DNA of 64,000 nucleotides from Apium graveolens (GCF_009905375.1 NC_133653.1:58478673-58542672); one strand, 5' to 3'; positions 1-11,950 are shown, counted from the first letter of the stretch. The notes: generated by a model from the letters alone, not told the origin. Translations and numbers: made by a program.

Positions 1-620
1 GAGTTTTCTTATGAAAATAGATCATATGTCATTATCGAGATGTCGCCTTATAAGATCCTTGAGGGAAGACAATGTCGGTCTCCCTTATGATATGATGATG
101 TTGCAGAGCGCAAGATGCTTAGACCAGCAGTGGTCCAAAGGACCAAGGATATAATAGATTTAATTAGAGGACGGCTGGTAGTAGCCCAAGATGGGCACAC
201 GAAGTATGTTGATTTGATATGAAAGGACAAGGAATAGGAAGTAGGGGACCTAGTGCTGTTATAGGTATTCCCTTGGAAAGGATGGATGAGGTTCGGAAAG
301 AAAAGAAAGTTAAGCCCACGAATTATTGGACCCTTTGAGGTATTAAGACGTACTGGGAAGTTAGCATATGAGCTAGCCCTACCCCCGAACATGTAGCGAG
401 TTCATAACGTGTTCCACGTATCAATATTAAGGAAGTATAATTCAGATGCCAGACAAATAAGGGCATATGAGCGCATAGACATGACACACGACGTAACCTA
501 TATGGAGCAACCAGGAAGGGTTATAGATTGAAAAAGGAACAAGTGCTTAGGAGAAGGGTTATCAAACTATTCAGAGTTTGATGGAAGAACCACAATGTGG
601 GAAAATTTACTTGAGAATTA
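1..620 (+). pseudogene. Integrase C-terminus and chromodomain-like tail of element A (broken)
   Basis: Conceptual translation over several frames gives the end of a gypsy integrase: MSPYKILEGRQCRSP near the start (the usual 'P-Y-E-x-L-x-G-R-x-C-R-S-P' block after the catalytic core), then IIGPFEVLRRTGKLAYELAL around 320-380 and RVHNVFHVSILRKY around 400-435, followed by a WKNHNVGKFT-like piece near 575-610 that corresponds to the tail of the chromodomain. In the family this region binds DNA and directs integration. Stops at about 88, 220 and 392, plus frameshifts, rule out a functional product. The same region is present in inverse orientation in element B (about 7244-7926). Confidence 0.78.
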
Positions 621-684
621 GAAAGTGCAATGCTAAGAAAGTATCCCTATTCATTTTCTATCTGATTCCGGGACGGAATCCTTT

Positions 685-698
685 TAAGGAAGGGAGAC
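685..698 (+). other. Polypurine tract of element A
   Basis: Purine-rich run TAAGGAAGGGAGAC lies immediately before the LTR start TGTAATAATCCC. This is the expected site of plus-strand DNA priming in an LTR retrotransposon. An inverted version occurs at 7230-7243 in element B. Confidence 0.75.
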
Positions 699-3600
699 TG
701 TAATAATCCCAATTTTTGGAATTTTTAAAACCCTTATGAATAGTATTTTGCTGATTATGCTGAATAAGAAAACTTTTCATGCCACACTATGTAGGGGCTC
801 TTTTATTGATCTTCTGGGATATTATTAGTACTCTATATGATAAATAAGTGTATGTAAAGATCGTCAGAATCCAAATTCGAACACTTTGATTTTTCCCGAA
901 AATCTACCAGATACAGAAAGAATTGAGTATAAGGTAACCGAATAAAAAAGATTTAAATTCAAGGATTAAAAGAGAGGATCATGAAAGGAATATAATGTAT
1001 TGAGAAAGGTTAAAGAAACCTAAGTAATAAGATCCCGGGTATGATCCCTCAAACGATAAACGAAAACAAGAGTTAAGCGAACCGTATAATAGATCAGCGG
1101 TCATTAGGCAAGCAATTAAGAGTTAATCAAGGAGGTTAGGGATGATGATGTCATCAAACCAACAAGAAGAGGACAAGTGTGGAGGGTGACATCACATGAT
1201 GACCAAAGCATGACATAAGGGAAAGAAGTGTGGTTGACTTATAACCACACAATTTTTTATTTCATGGTTAAAAATTATTAAAACAAAACAAAAGTCAACC
1301 AACCAAGGCAAATCAAAACAAATCACAAAAAACACAAAAGCTCTTCCCTTTTCTTCATCAAGCTCTCGGCCAAAATAAACACATCAACTTCAAACTGCCA
1401 TATCTCCTTCAATACTCACCCAAATGTTGTGTTCTATAGCTCGTTGGAAAGGTATCGAGATGGCCTACAACTCTTGTTCACAAGTCTCGTCCAAATAAGC
1501 ATGGTAAGACCCTCATTTTTACAGTTCTTTCAATCGGACTTTTAGAAACTTTAAAGCCTAACTTTGTGTTCTTGATTTCTTTGAAAAGATCAAGCTTGTA
1601 GGAGGCTCCATAAGGCTTCCTAGTAACTTTCCACCCTCCAAGAAAGGTATAAATCTTCACACCCTTTAGTAATAAGTTTGAATGTTGAAGTTTGGAGATG
1701 GTTTGGATGGATGAGTAGTAATTTGAATGATAAGCATGATTCGAGCTTAATTGTTAAGTAGTTTAGTTGAATTTGGAGATGTTATAATATATGATTGGAT
1801 TGAGATCCTTGAGCTTATTATGACTGAAATCAGTAGCATTGATGTGTATCTTGAGTTGTTGTTGATTGGTAGTTGGATTGATATGATTTGGAATGGTAAA
1901 AAGTTTGGAAATCGCGTAAACATAGCCGTCGTAATGTCCGATTTACTTTAGACTGTTTTTGCTCTTAACATCAGGACCCAAGAACTCCCTGTTAGGTTTT
2001 TACCATTGCCATGATTAGATAGTTTATGTTACGAGCTTCGTTTTGATATGTGGTTCGTTTGAATCCGATGTACGGTTTAGGAGAAACGACCGTTTTATGT
2101 AACGGCATTTCGCGACCGAACCATTACCCCTCGCCTTACTTTGAAACCTTGGTTAAGGACTTTAAATGACTATTAGGGGTATGAAACATTTATGTAAAGT
2201 GGATTAGGAAGTTGGTAAGGTGCTCGCAAAAGAATCGCCTTAAAACTCTTAATGGATAATTTATTAAAAATGGTGGAACCGAGGGTACTCGAGCGACTTA
2301 AGTGAATCGTTAAGCGCGAAAGCGAACGTTAGGACTCTAAATGGTTAAAGTCTAGTTTCTTAAGCGACCGGAGTTTAATTCTGACTTATGTTGTTGTTCA
2401 TAGGTTATCGGACCCACTCTAAGCTTAAGTCTATCCGGTAGCACTCAGGCAAGTTTTCTACCCGTTATACTGTTGTTGTGATGTATATATGTATATGCAT
2501 TATCTTGTGATAAGTGCATGATTGTTATTAGCAAATTCTTGTGATATATTGGAGCATGTTGATATGATATATATGCATGCCTGTTTCGTATTCTTGATTT
2601 ATATATCTGTTGGTTCAAATGCTTATTAGTTGCATAATACCTATGCTAGATATAAGCAGTAATTGCGTATACCCTGAGTGTAGGGGACCCAAAGGTGAAC
2701 CCTTTTCTAAAACCGGGAGTAGATGTTCCCGAGTATATTATATATATATTTATATATATATATATTGATGTAGTTTTCAAAACTATTAATCGAATAAGGT
2801 TTATTCGATAACTTTATATTATTTAATGAATATTATTTTGAATATTCATTCGGGGGCTTATGACTCCTTTTATTTTATTTAATGAATATTATTTCGAATA
2901 TTCATTCGGGGGCTTATGACTCCTTTTATTTTATTTAATGAATATTATTTCGAATATTCATTCGGGGTTTATGACTCCTTTTATTTTATTTAATGAATAT
3001 TATTTCGAATATTCATTCGGGGGTTTATGACTCCTTTTATTTTATTTAATAAATATTATTTCGAATATTCATTCGGGGGCTTATGACTCCTTTTTTTATT
3101 GAATATTATTCGAATATTCATTCGAGGGCTTATGACTCCTTTTATTTTATTTAATGAATATTATTTCGAATATTCATTCGAGGGCTTATGACTCAGTTTA
3201 TTTTATTAACTGAATATTATTTGAATATTCATTCGGGGACTTATGACTCAGTTTATATTATTTAATGAATATTATTTGAATATCCATTTGAGGACCTATG
3301 ACTCCGATTATTTACTGAAATATATTCTTTATTTTATTAAAGAATAAGGTGTCGATAATCAAACTTATTTTTGATTATTCAAATAAAGATAGTACTTTCG
3401 TATAAGTATATCTTTGGTTATTTAATACTCATTTCAAGTATAAGTTTTACAACTTCTACTTCAATTATTTGTATAAAGATTATTTTTTATGGGAATATTA
3501 TTTAAATAATAATATTCAGATATTTTCTAATATATTGGGACTGATTTACTTTATTAAATCAGCATTACTCCAAACACTTTTTAAAGTGTTTTCGAGTCTT

Positions 3601-4096
3601 TAAAATGATTTTTAAAAGTTAGAGCGGATCCCAAAACTTATTTTTTATATATTTAAGATCTTTTTTTTAAAGGGGATTTAAATACTCGCTCAAAACCAGA
3701 GGGATCCGGCTCTGTGATGTATTTTATATTCGCAACAAGGTTGCGGTTTTGGTAAATGAATTGATTACTTACCCAACGTTCGGGAAGTAAGTCCATCTAT
3801 TTGAGTCGGCATAAGCAACATGGGCTCAGTGGGCGTCCATGAAACTGTAAGTGGCTCAGTGGGAGTCCATAAAATGTGTAAGTGGCTGAGTGGCAGTCCA
3901 ACATAAGGTCCTATTGCGACCAGGGTGATGACCAGTGGGGAATTCGTCCGTCTACTAGTAGAAAAAGGTTATTTATTGGTATCTTTGCCTGATCAGCAAG
4001 ATATCAGGTTTATGCCAAGGTTTTCTACTTTTCAAAATTCATTGGATATTGCAACTCTGTTTATAATTTTCATAACAGAGGTTTTCAAGGAGTGTA
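699..4096 (+). repeat. Truncated 3' LTR of element A
   Basis: Begins TGTAATAATCCC directly after the polypurine tract and matches, in reverse, the LTRs of element B (up to 7229 and up to 17088). Compared with B's full 4.1-kb LTR it lacks roughly the last 1 kb: similarity runs to about 4096 and corresponds to position ~13965 of B's right LTR. It contains an AT-rich tandem array (2820-3330), a TA-rich stretch near 2740-2765 and a short imperfect repeat around 3820-3905 built on 'AAGTGGCTCAGTGGGAGTCC'. No promoter elements were resolved with confidence. Confidence 0.8.
2820..3330 (+). repeat. ~55-bp AT-rich tandem array inside LTR A (about 9 units)
   Basis: Nine imperfect repeats of ~55 bp, each with TATTTAATGAATATT, GAATATTCATTCG and a 'GGGGCTTATGACTCC' block. 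The inner GAATATTC is palindromic. The homologous arrays in B's two LTRs are shorter (about 4 units each, near 4440-4660 and 14740-14960), so copy number has changed between elements. Confidence 0.85.
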
Positions 4097-7000
4097 TTTT
4101 GAAAACAAGTTTTGGGATCCGCTCTACCTTTTAAAATCATTTTGAAGACTCGAAAACATTTTTAAGAATGTTTGGAGTACTGCTGATTTATTAAAATAAA
4201 TCAGTCCCAATATATTTAGAAAATATCTGAATATTATTATTTAAATAATATTCCCATAAAGAATAATCTTTATAAAAATAATTGAAGTAGAAGTTTTAAA
4301 ACTCATACTTGAAATGGGTATTAAATAACCAAAGATATACTTATACGAAAGTATAATCTTTATTTGAATAATCGAAAATAAGTTTGATTATCGACACCTT
4401 ATTCTTTAATAAAATAAAGAATATATTTCAGTAAATAATCGGAGTCATAGGTCCTTAAATGAATAATCAAATAATATTCAATAAATAAGATAAAGTGAGT
4501 CATAAGTCCTCGAATGAATATTAAGTAATATTCATTAAATAATATAAAGGAGTCATAAATCCTCGAATGAATATTCAAGTAATATTCATTAAATAAAATA
4601 AAAGGAGTCATAAATCCTCGAATGAATATTCAAGTAATATTTATTAAATAAAATAAAATTATCGAATAAACCTTATTCGATCAATAGTTTTGAAAACTAT
4701 ATCCATATATATATAAGGGCTGAGTTCTATGGAGTCCACCTTTTTATCGGAGTCCTCGGAGTCCATCTACGTTCTGCAAATAAAATATATTGTAAAACGT
4801 GTTATTTTGCAAAACATGTTACACAAATAGCATAACTTCAACAAAATCATGCAAATCTCATATATTTACGGTACAATATGTATGTTCTGCAATATGTTCT
4901 GCAACATGAACATTTATGTTCTGCAAACTAAACATGTTTTGTAGAATATATATTTTTGCAATGTTCTGCTTGTAAAATGTATGCAATCTACAAGATTTTT
5001 GATAGAATAGTGATGTTTGTCGAAAAATAATATGTTTTGCAATATTTTAAGCTATATTTTACTTGCAGAACATATATGGACTCCGAGGACTCCAATTAAA
5101 GGTGGACTCCATAGAACTTTACTCATATATATAAATATATATATATATATATAATATACTCGGGAACATCGACTCCCGGTTTAGAAATATGTTCACCTTT
5201 TGCTCCTCTATACTAAGGGTATACTCAAATGCCGTTTATCTCTAGCATAGGTATTATGCAACTATAAGCATTTGAACCAACAGATATATAAATCAAGAAT
5301 ATGAAACAGGCATGCATATATACCATATCACATGCTACAATATATCGCAAGAATTTGCTAATAACAAATATGCATTTATCGCAAGATCATGCATATACAC
5401 ATATACATCACAACAACAGTTATACGGGTAGAAAACTTGCCTGAGCGACTGGGAGTTACAAATGGCTCGGGATGAGTCTGGTAACCTATAACAACATATA
5501 AATTGGAATTAAACCAAAGTTACTTGTAAATCTATACTTTAACCAATTTAGACTCTAACGCTCGCTTTGCGCTTAATGATTCTCTTAAGTCGCTCGAGTA
5601 CCCCCAGCTCCACCATTTTTAATAAATTAACCATTACGAGTTTTAAGGCAATTCTTTCGCAAGTGTCTTATCGACTGCCTATTACACCTTACATAATTTT
5701 TTCTTACCCCAATTAGTCATTTAAGGTCCTTAACCAAGGTTTCAAAGTAAGGCGAGGGGTAATGGTTCGGTCGTGAAACGCCGTTACTTAAAACGGTCGT
5801 TTCTCCTAAACCGTACATCAGAATCAAACGAACTACATATCAAAACGAAGCTCGTAACATGAACTATCTAATCATGGCAATGGTCAAAACCTAGCAGGGA
5901 GTTCTCGGGTCCTAATGTTATGAACAAAAGCAGTCTAAAGTAAATCGGACATTACGACGGCTATGTTTACGCGATTTCCCAAATTTATATCATTCCAAAA
6001 CAACCACCAATCAATCCCAATTCATTCATACAACCAACATCCATCCAAAACACACTACAACAGTCCCAACACCTCAAGTTCTTCCAATTTATGTTATTCT
6101 CATAATGAATTTAAACTATACTTAATTCCTTTAACAAATCAACAAGATTCAACATTCATTTCACTACCACTCCAACCCAAACTCTAAACAAACAAGCTTC
6201 ATACTTCACATATACTATATCAATCATAACCATTCCTAAATACTCAAAACTAAAGCTAGGGTTTGGAGTTTATACCTTCTTGAAGCTTCTTAACACAACA
6301 CAAGAGCTTTGAATGCCTAAAGAACCTTGATCCTTGCTTGTATAACCTTAAACTTTCATAAAATTCAAGAAAACTAAAGTTATTTCTTTGAAAGTTACTA
6401 TTCACCATCTTCTTCGTTGAATTATTGGAAGAGATTGTGAAGGAATTTGAAGCTTAAACTCATGGAATAGCTATATCTATGCATAAGGAGTACTAGATAA
6501 TTATCTTACCAATTAAGGAAGCTTGGAACTTGAACTTTGAAAATCTTCTTCTTGAAAATGGGGAAAAGCCAAGAGAAAGCTTGGAAGAAAGAGATGATTT
6601 TGTGTTTTTGCTTTGATTTGTTTTTGGTTGGTTGTTTTTGATTAGATTTTGGTTAATTACCTTAATAACCTTGAACTTTGTGTGGTTATCATTCATCCAC
6701 ACCTCCTTCCCTCCTATGTCCTGCTTACATCACCTTATTGTGTCATCATCTCTTACTTGCCCTCTTCTCATTGGTTGGATGACCTCATCATCCCTAACCT
6801 CCTTGATTAACTTCCTAATTGTTTGCCTAATGACCACTGATCTGTTATACGGTTCGCTTAACTTTCGTTTTCGTTTATCGTTTGAGGGATCATACCCGGG
6901 ATCTTATTACTTGGGTTTCGTTAACCCTTCTCAATACATTATAATCCTTTTATGATCCTCTCTTATAATCCTTTAATTTAAATCCTTTTTATCCTGTTAC

Positions 7001-7229
7001 CTTATACTCAATTCTTCCCGTATCTAGTGGATTTCCGGGAAAAATCAAAGTGTTCGGATTTGGATTCTGACGATCTTTACATACACTTATATCCTATATA
7101 AAGTACTAATAAGATCTCAGAAGATTAGTAAAAGAACCCCTACATAGTGTGGCATGAAAAGTTTTCTCATTCAGCAAAAACACTATTCATAAGGGTTACA
7201 AAAAGTTCAAAATTTTGGGGGTTATTACA
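4097..7229 (-). repeat. Truncated 3' LTR of element B, split by a MITE
   Basis: In reverse orientation the LTR starts at 7229 (its TGTAATAACCCCC end reads gggggttattaca on the plus strand). It is homologous to 14405-17088 of the right LTR but lacks the last ~1.4 kb (the equivalent of 12987-14405). Allowing for the MITE at 4717-5124, the two copies are collinear. One difference is informative: a 26-bp segment between two CGGTCGT repeats (5768-5800) is reduced to one copy in the right LTR near 15652. Confidence 0.82.
4717..5124. mobile_element. MITE with ~60-bp terminal inverted repeats and a 9-10-bp target duplication
   Basis: The left end GGGCTGAGTTCTATGGAGTC and the inverse of the right end, GAGTAAAGTTCTATGGAGTC, agree after the first few bases. 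Both continue through GGAGTCCTCGGAGTCCAT into GTTCTGC, making long TIRs. The centre is AT-rich with repeated 'GTTCTGCAA' phrases and no coding potential. The flanks carry ATATATATAA on both sides (4707-4716 and 5125-5134). The equivalent places in LTR A (about 2740-2765) and B's right LTR (about 15010-15040) are empty. Long TIRs and a 9-10-bp duplication suit a Mutator-like non-autonomous element, though the AT-rich flank makes the exact duplication length uncertain. Confidence 0.82.
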
Positions 7230-7243
7230 GTCTCCCCTCCTTA
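7230..7243 (-). other. Polypurine tract of element B
   Basis: On the minus strand this reads TAAGGAGGGGAGAC directly before the LTR start TGTAATAACCCCC. It matches the tract of element A. Confidence 0.75.
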
Positions 7244-8030
7244 AAAGGATTCCGTCCCGGAATCAGATAGAAAATGAATAGGGATACTCTCTTAGCATTG
7301 CACTTTCTAACTCTCGAGTAAATTTTCCCACATTGTGGTCCTACCACCAAACTCTGCCTAGTTTGATAACCCTTCTCCTAAGCACTTGTTCCTTTTCACT
7401 CTATAACCCTTCCTGGTTGCTCCATAAAGGTTACGTCGGTTGCATGTCTATGCGCTCATATGCCCCTATTTATCTGGCATGCGAATTACACTTCCTTAAC
7501 ATTGATACGTGGAACACGTTATGACTTGCTACATGTTCGAGGGTAGGGCTAGCTCATCTGCTAACTTCCCAATATGTTTTAGTATATCCAAGGGTCCGAC
7601 AAATTGTGGACTTAGCTTTCCTTTCTTTCTGAACCTCATCCATCTTTTCCAAGGGAATACCTATAACAGCACTAGGTCCCCTACTTCCTATTCCTTGTCC
7701 TTTCGTGTCAAATCAACATATTTATCATGTCCATCTTGGGCTACTACCAGCCGTCCTCTGATTAGATCTATTATATCCTTGGTCCTTTGGACTACTGCGG
7801 GTCCGAGCATCTTGCGCTCTACAACTTCATCCTAACATAAGGGAGATCGACATTGTCTACCCTCAAGGATCTCATAAGGCGACATCTTGATAATGACATA
7901 TGATCTATTGTCGTAAGAAAACTCAATCCGTGTTAAGTGATCATTCCAATTTCTTTCAAGTCTATTGCACAGACTCTCATTATAGCTTTTAGCATTAGAG
8001 CTTTTGCTTCTCAATACCCATTCTTTTCCA
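7244..8030 (-). pseudogene. Integrase C-terminus of element B (broken)
   Basis: The longest open piece (8014-7832) reads through the end of the integrase core: WNDHLTRIEFSYDNRS and MSPYEILEGRQCRSPLC, blocks typical of gypsy integrases after the catalytic glutamate. Downstream, the remnant towards 7244 matches element A's integrase/chromodomain region in inverted form, with stops and frameshifts. No zinc-binding N-terminus or intact catalytic triad can be read. Non-functional. Confidence 0.78.
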
Positions 8031-9400
8031 GTTTGTAATTGCTACTACCTTTTGTTCCTAGTATTATACTGGTTATACTTTTGCTTGTTAGCGTTCTATA
8101 ACCTCTTAATAAATGCATAAACCTTAGTATCACGAACGCGTTAGAATCAGAATACCACCGCACTGATACTACTCCTTTCTAGCTGTTTATATCTTCCAAA
8201 ATTTGATCAATCATATAAAACTAAAGGAATTTGTTGAGAGATCACTATGATCATGAACACTTGTTCTATTGCATAGTTAGTACAGAAGGTGGCCAGCCTT
8301 TAGTACTTGATAAGCAATTAAACAATAGCTGGTATCCTACTCGGCTTCTATCACACAGATAGATAGTCATTCGGCAATACCTCCCCTTCTGGAAGAGTTG
8401 TTCTTCTCAGTTTATATGAAATGAAAAGAAGAGAAAAGAACGAATTGAAGAGAATTGTATATATGAAAAAAAAATATGCTGCCACAAAATATCTGGCTTG
8501 GAACCTACCTCTGAACTATAGAGGTTTGTAATAGGAGAACAAAACATATGTGTATATCTATCAAGTATTATCGCATCGCATTTCACATGCTTAAATATTT
8601 TTGCTATTCCATCCATCATTCTATGGACTCTTGCTCTTCCTCGAGCTTATACACAATCACCTTTGAAACTCCCTCGATATCGAAAATCGAATTTGGGATC
8701 TCATTCTAGACATCATCGTTACCAGAATTATATGCTTGCACCGCATCCTTCCTCATATAGTAATACGACTCTCTTTTCATAAGAGGGAATAAATATTCAA
8801 TAGGTAGATACTCTACTTAATTAGTCTATCAATGATAACTTATACACTACCACGACCCGATTAGTGGTATTCAATCTCAACATCCATTCCAATACAACTC
8901 TCACGGTTGTAATCAGCTCATTACTCGCAGAATCATTGCTACATTACTATGGTCCACCATTGACCTACTGTCATCATTCACTTTCCATGAAATCTTAATA
9001 TCTAACCATACGGAGTCCATACATGTCGTATAGAATACTTCTAAGGAGTTAACATAACCACCAATCATAATTCATGAAGAACACTCCAAACTCTGACGTA
9101 CTTTCATGACATGAAGCATATAAAATTGTAGAAGAGTTTCAATCAAAGCACCAATAGCAGGTTAATACCATTCTTAATCATATGTCTTCCATAGAAGACT
9201 TAACTCAAAGGTTTGTTTAGTCCTTTTTGAAATATGGTCCTGGATTATTCTCAAGATAGTACCTTCTGAGATAGATAGCCCGCTCATGGCGATTACACAA
9301 ATTAAACCTTTACCAAACTACTATTACGGTTGGGTATTGCACAGTCATCAGAAGGAATGTCAATCTTTCAAACCATAATACAACCTTTACGGCTTCAACC
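8031..9400 (-). pseudogene. Very degraded part of element B pol (integrase core expected)
   Basis: By position this should hold the integrase N-terminal half. No integrase motif can be read with confidence in any frame. It is AT-rich with many stops. Only its place between the readable integrase end and the RNase H linker supports the call. Confidence 0.4.
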
Positions 9401-9409
9401 ATTATCACT

Positions 9410-10160
9410 GTATTCCTCTGGCACGAGCGCCTGTAATTGTCCTCTTACACTTAAAGTGTCGGCCACCTCTTTGGCCTTTCTTGATAGTAATATTTCCTTA
9501 CAATCAATGTCATCTTAACCACTTTCACTAATTTTCTACCTCATTTCCCATCACTGCTTGTGTGAAGATGTTTTCCTTAAAATCTGATGAGTAAAAAAAA
9601 ATATCACCATTTTTCCATAAGTTATTGCCTCAGTCTTTAGAGGTTAATCACTGTCACAACTGACTCTCAATCATACTTAGAACATCTTTTTATCTTAAGT
9701 CCTAATTGCCCTGAACAATTTCGACCATTACTGGTTCGATCCATACTTTCTCGTGGTTTAACACGTGCCCCACTTGGCATCATTATAATTACGTCATATT
9801 TCCTTTATCAACATTTCTATTCTTGAGAATTTTGAATATTACCTTTCTCCTTGTAAAACCTCTAAGGTTATCCTTGAATCGTTCCTCATGTATTCCCTAG
9901 ATACAGGGCATATCAAGATACCATTTATTAATACCAGAATCATTGTCTATATACTTCTGAAAAATTTCTCCACTGATCCTTAAAGGTTGTTATTACCTTA
10001 ATCCTTTCCAATTCATACTGTCAAAACTCATGATGTCCCTATTAAAGGTGAAATGCCAACCTTTATGCATTCCCCTAGGATTCGTTTTAAGTTACCGATG
10101 TTCTATCCTTAATTCCGCCTTTAAAAAGGTACATGCATCCTTCCATGGACAAATCAAGTC
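9410..10160 (-). pseudogene. Degraded reverse transcriptase and RNase H remnant of element B
   Basis: Minus-strand fragments still recall gypsy pol. Around 10020-10130 a GHHEF block follows a piece alignable to the RT motif around 'SGYHQ'. Around 9830-9965 a YIDND...EERFKDNLRGFTRRK string recalls the catalytic 'Y/F-I-D-D' motif and the following 'E-E-H...L' helix, with the second catalytic aspartate lost. Around 9430-9500 a SRKAKEVADTLS string matches the RNase H-integrase linker usually written KANVVADALSR. Stops in every frame show a long-dead gene. The match is by eye to family motifs and is weak base by base, but the order RT-RNase H-integrase is correct for Ty3/gypsy. Confidence 0.55.
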
Positions 10161-11010
10161 ATATATCCCTGATAAGGGTGTCGTATTCAATCATTCCCAC
10201 CTCGATAGTATATGCCTAATTTCACAATAACATCTGTATTCAAAATGAGGTCAATCAATATGGCCTCCAAAAGATAACAACGGTTATCCGCTTTTCTTGC
10301 CTAATTTGGTAACGATAACAAGGATGTTCTGGAAGATATTGGTCGTGTTCAACGTGAACCTCTTCTTAATAATTCCTTATTTACTTTTGTTGTTTATCTC
10401 AACAGTCACCTCAATGTTGGGATATCTTTCATACCTGGCGTCTCCCTTTCTGGGTATCGAGCCACCGATCTTACACTTCACATTCTTGAAGGTCACTTCC
10501 TTCATCCAATTTTCCTAATTTCTTACTTCCTTGTCTCCTCAATCTATCCGCGTCTCATTATTTATCCTTCGAACTATCTCAAGGTTTCCTCGAATCCTCC
10601 CAACTTACAGGGGATAAAATATATGTATCTCTTATGCCTTCAACCATCAATTTTTAACTCATGGTGAATCACCCTCATCGTGACGATTACATACTTTTCT
10701 ATTTCTATTGCTACGAGTCTTTAGGGTTTCCTCCTACCCAACTCCTTTATCATTCCTCAAACTCTATTGCCTTTATATTCCTTTCCACTTCAGTTTCTTT
10801 TTATTTTCCTTTCTCTTATCATTATTTCATGAACCAACACAACATAAGCATTGATTTCAAATATCCTGTCATTCTGGATTCGTGTCCTCAGAACGAATCT
10901 CGATAACTTTTACAACTTAGATTCATAATTCATCATACTCGTCTGCCTTTGTTCTGGCTCTAAAGCTTTTACACTATCTCCATAACCTTGGGAATTACTT
11001 TCCTGAAAAC
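10161..11010 (-). pseudogene. Unreadable gag/protease to RT segment of element B
   Basis: The segment lies between readable gag and RT pieces. No zinc knuckle or protease DTG/DSG motif could be identified. The plus-strand open stretches here are low-complexity C/T-rich and not believable genes. Assigned by position only. Confidence 0.35.
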
Positions 11011-11300
11011 AATTGACTGATCTTAAATCAGTTTATTATAATCTCTTGTTTCGTGCCTTCTTTGGCCTTTCACCAGCGGGTGGTCTCTCTCTTAGGAGGG
11101 TAAGTGATAAAAACAGTCTTTTATGGTTCGTCAATCATTTAAAATCTCAAATGATTCCTCTATTTCCTTTAGCCAGGCTCTTGCCTCGGCTGGGCCAGCT
11201 TGTTCCTTGGAACTCTAAGAGCTTAGCGACTTAGAGGTCCTGAAAGAATTTGCCACTACATTGTTTCCCCGAAGGTGGTGGTTGGGAATAAAGTATAAGT
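11011..11300 (-). pseudogene. Gag core fragment of element B
   Basis: On the minus strand, about 11225-11100 reads AGPAEARAWLKEIEESFEIL. This matches the conserved start of chromovirus gag cores (a 'D-P-x-x-A-x-x-W-L-x-x-I-E-K-x-F-x-x-L' pattern). Stops and a frameshift follow within about 30 codons. Gag forms the particle that packages the element's RNA; this copy cannot. Confidence 0.6.
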
Positions 11301-11950
11301 TCTGTTTAGACAGGTCCATGAATTTCCGTATTGGAGTACCGTCTCGGGTCTCCCTATCTCGCTCGACTTCTGTTTTCTCAGTCTAAATATTTCTTCCTAC
11401 TCCCCATAATTGGGGTCATCTTTAAATTTAAAATCCTCATTTTCCACTTTATTATATTATGGGTTCCTTATATCTTAATTGCGACCTCCCTGATTATCAC
11501 ATTCAAGGTTTGCCCCTAATCTTATTCCTTGCGGGGGCATATTACTTGGAAAATTTTTGAGAATCTCTGGATATTTGTCTTACTTACTTTGCTTAAGTCT
11601 TTCCCTCGTTCAGTCCTTGCACGATTGCAAATTATGAATTCTCAAGTTCGATAAACTTCATGACACTCTCTTAAGTGTTAATAGTGCAATTAACAATGTG
11701 ATCTTATCACAAACACACTGATCTGAACTGAAATTAACGAATATATACATAACCATTTGTTCGAGGGTACAACAACTGAACATATTAAAGAGAATTACAT
11801 CATTTGATCTGATCGCTTCTATCCAAAAGTACTACCATAGATAATCATCTAGTCATTAAAACTAATCATCCATAACTTAGGCTAATCCTCCAAAAGCGGT
11901 GCTGCATGAAATTCTTGTCAGATTGCTCAGACTCTGCACACTATTATGGA
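11301..11950 (-). pseudogene. Gag-upstream stretch of element B, no readable domain
   Basis: Lies between the proline-rich leader ORFs and the gag core in a collinear element. AT-rich. No motif or believable open frame was seen. Confidence 0.35.

Larger units (their letters stand above)
1..4096 (+). mobile_element. Ty3/gypsy chromovirus-like element A (Tekay/Del-like), 3' part only
   Basis: Forward-oriented 3' end of an LTR retrotransposon: integrase C-terminus and chromodomain-like tail, then a polypurine tract, then an LTR beginning TGTAATAATCCC. The order INT-PPT-LTR and the chromodomain-like tail point to a chromovirus; the very long LTR favours the Tekay/Del group (inference). The 5' part lies outside the window. 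The LTR is cut off near 4096, where it fuses to an oppositely oriented LTR of the same family. Many in-frame stops in the coding remnant show it is dead. Confidence 0.8.
1..7926. repeat. Large inverted repeat from two LTR elements fused tail to tail
   Basis: Bases 1 to about 3650 (integrase end, PPT, LTR) are matched by the reverse complement of about 7926 down to 4097. The arms are clearly diverged (roughly 5-10% by eye, plus array-length changes and the MITE in the right arm), so this is a meeting of two separate family members rather than a fresh palindrome. The spacer is the extra piece of LTR A at about 3650-4096, which has no partner in the right arm. Confidence 0.8.

Noticed and set aside
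2820..3330. CRISPR-like array
   Set aside because: Repeats are contiguous, AT-rich and without unique spacers, inside a plant LTR.
5963..6187. 74-codon open frame identical at 15822-16046
   Set aside because: Identical only because both lie in the paired LTRs of element B. Composition is low-complexity (S, N, P, T) with no domain, and the frame is not kept in LTR A. Not a gene.
7509..7835. 108-codon plus-strand frame, and its relative at 48-392 on the minus strand
   Set aside because: Both are antisense shadows of the integrase/chromodomain remnants of elements B and A; the real (broken) coding is on the other strand.
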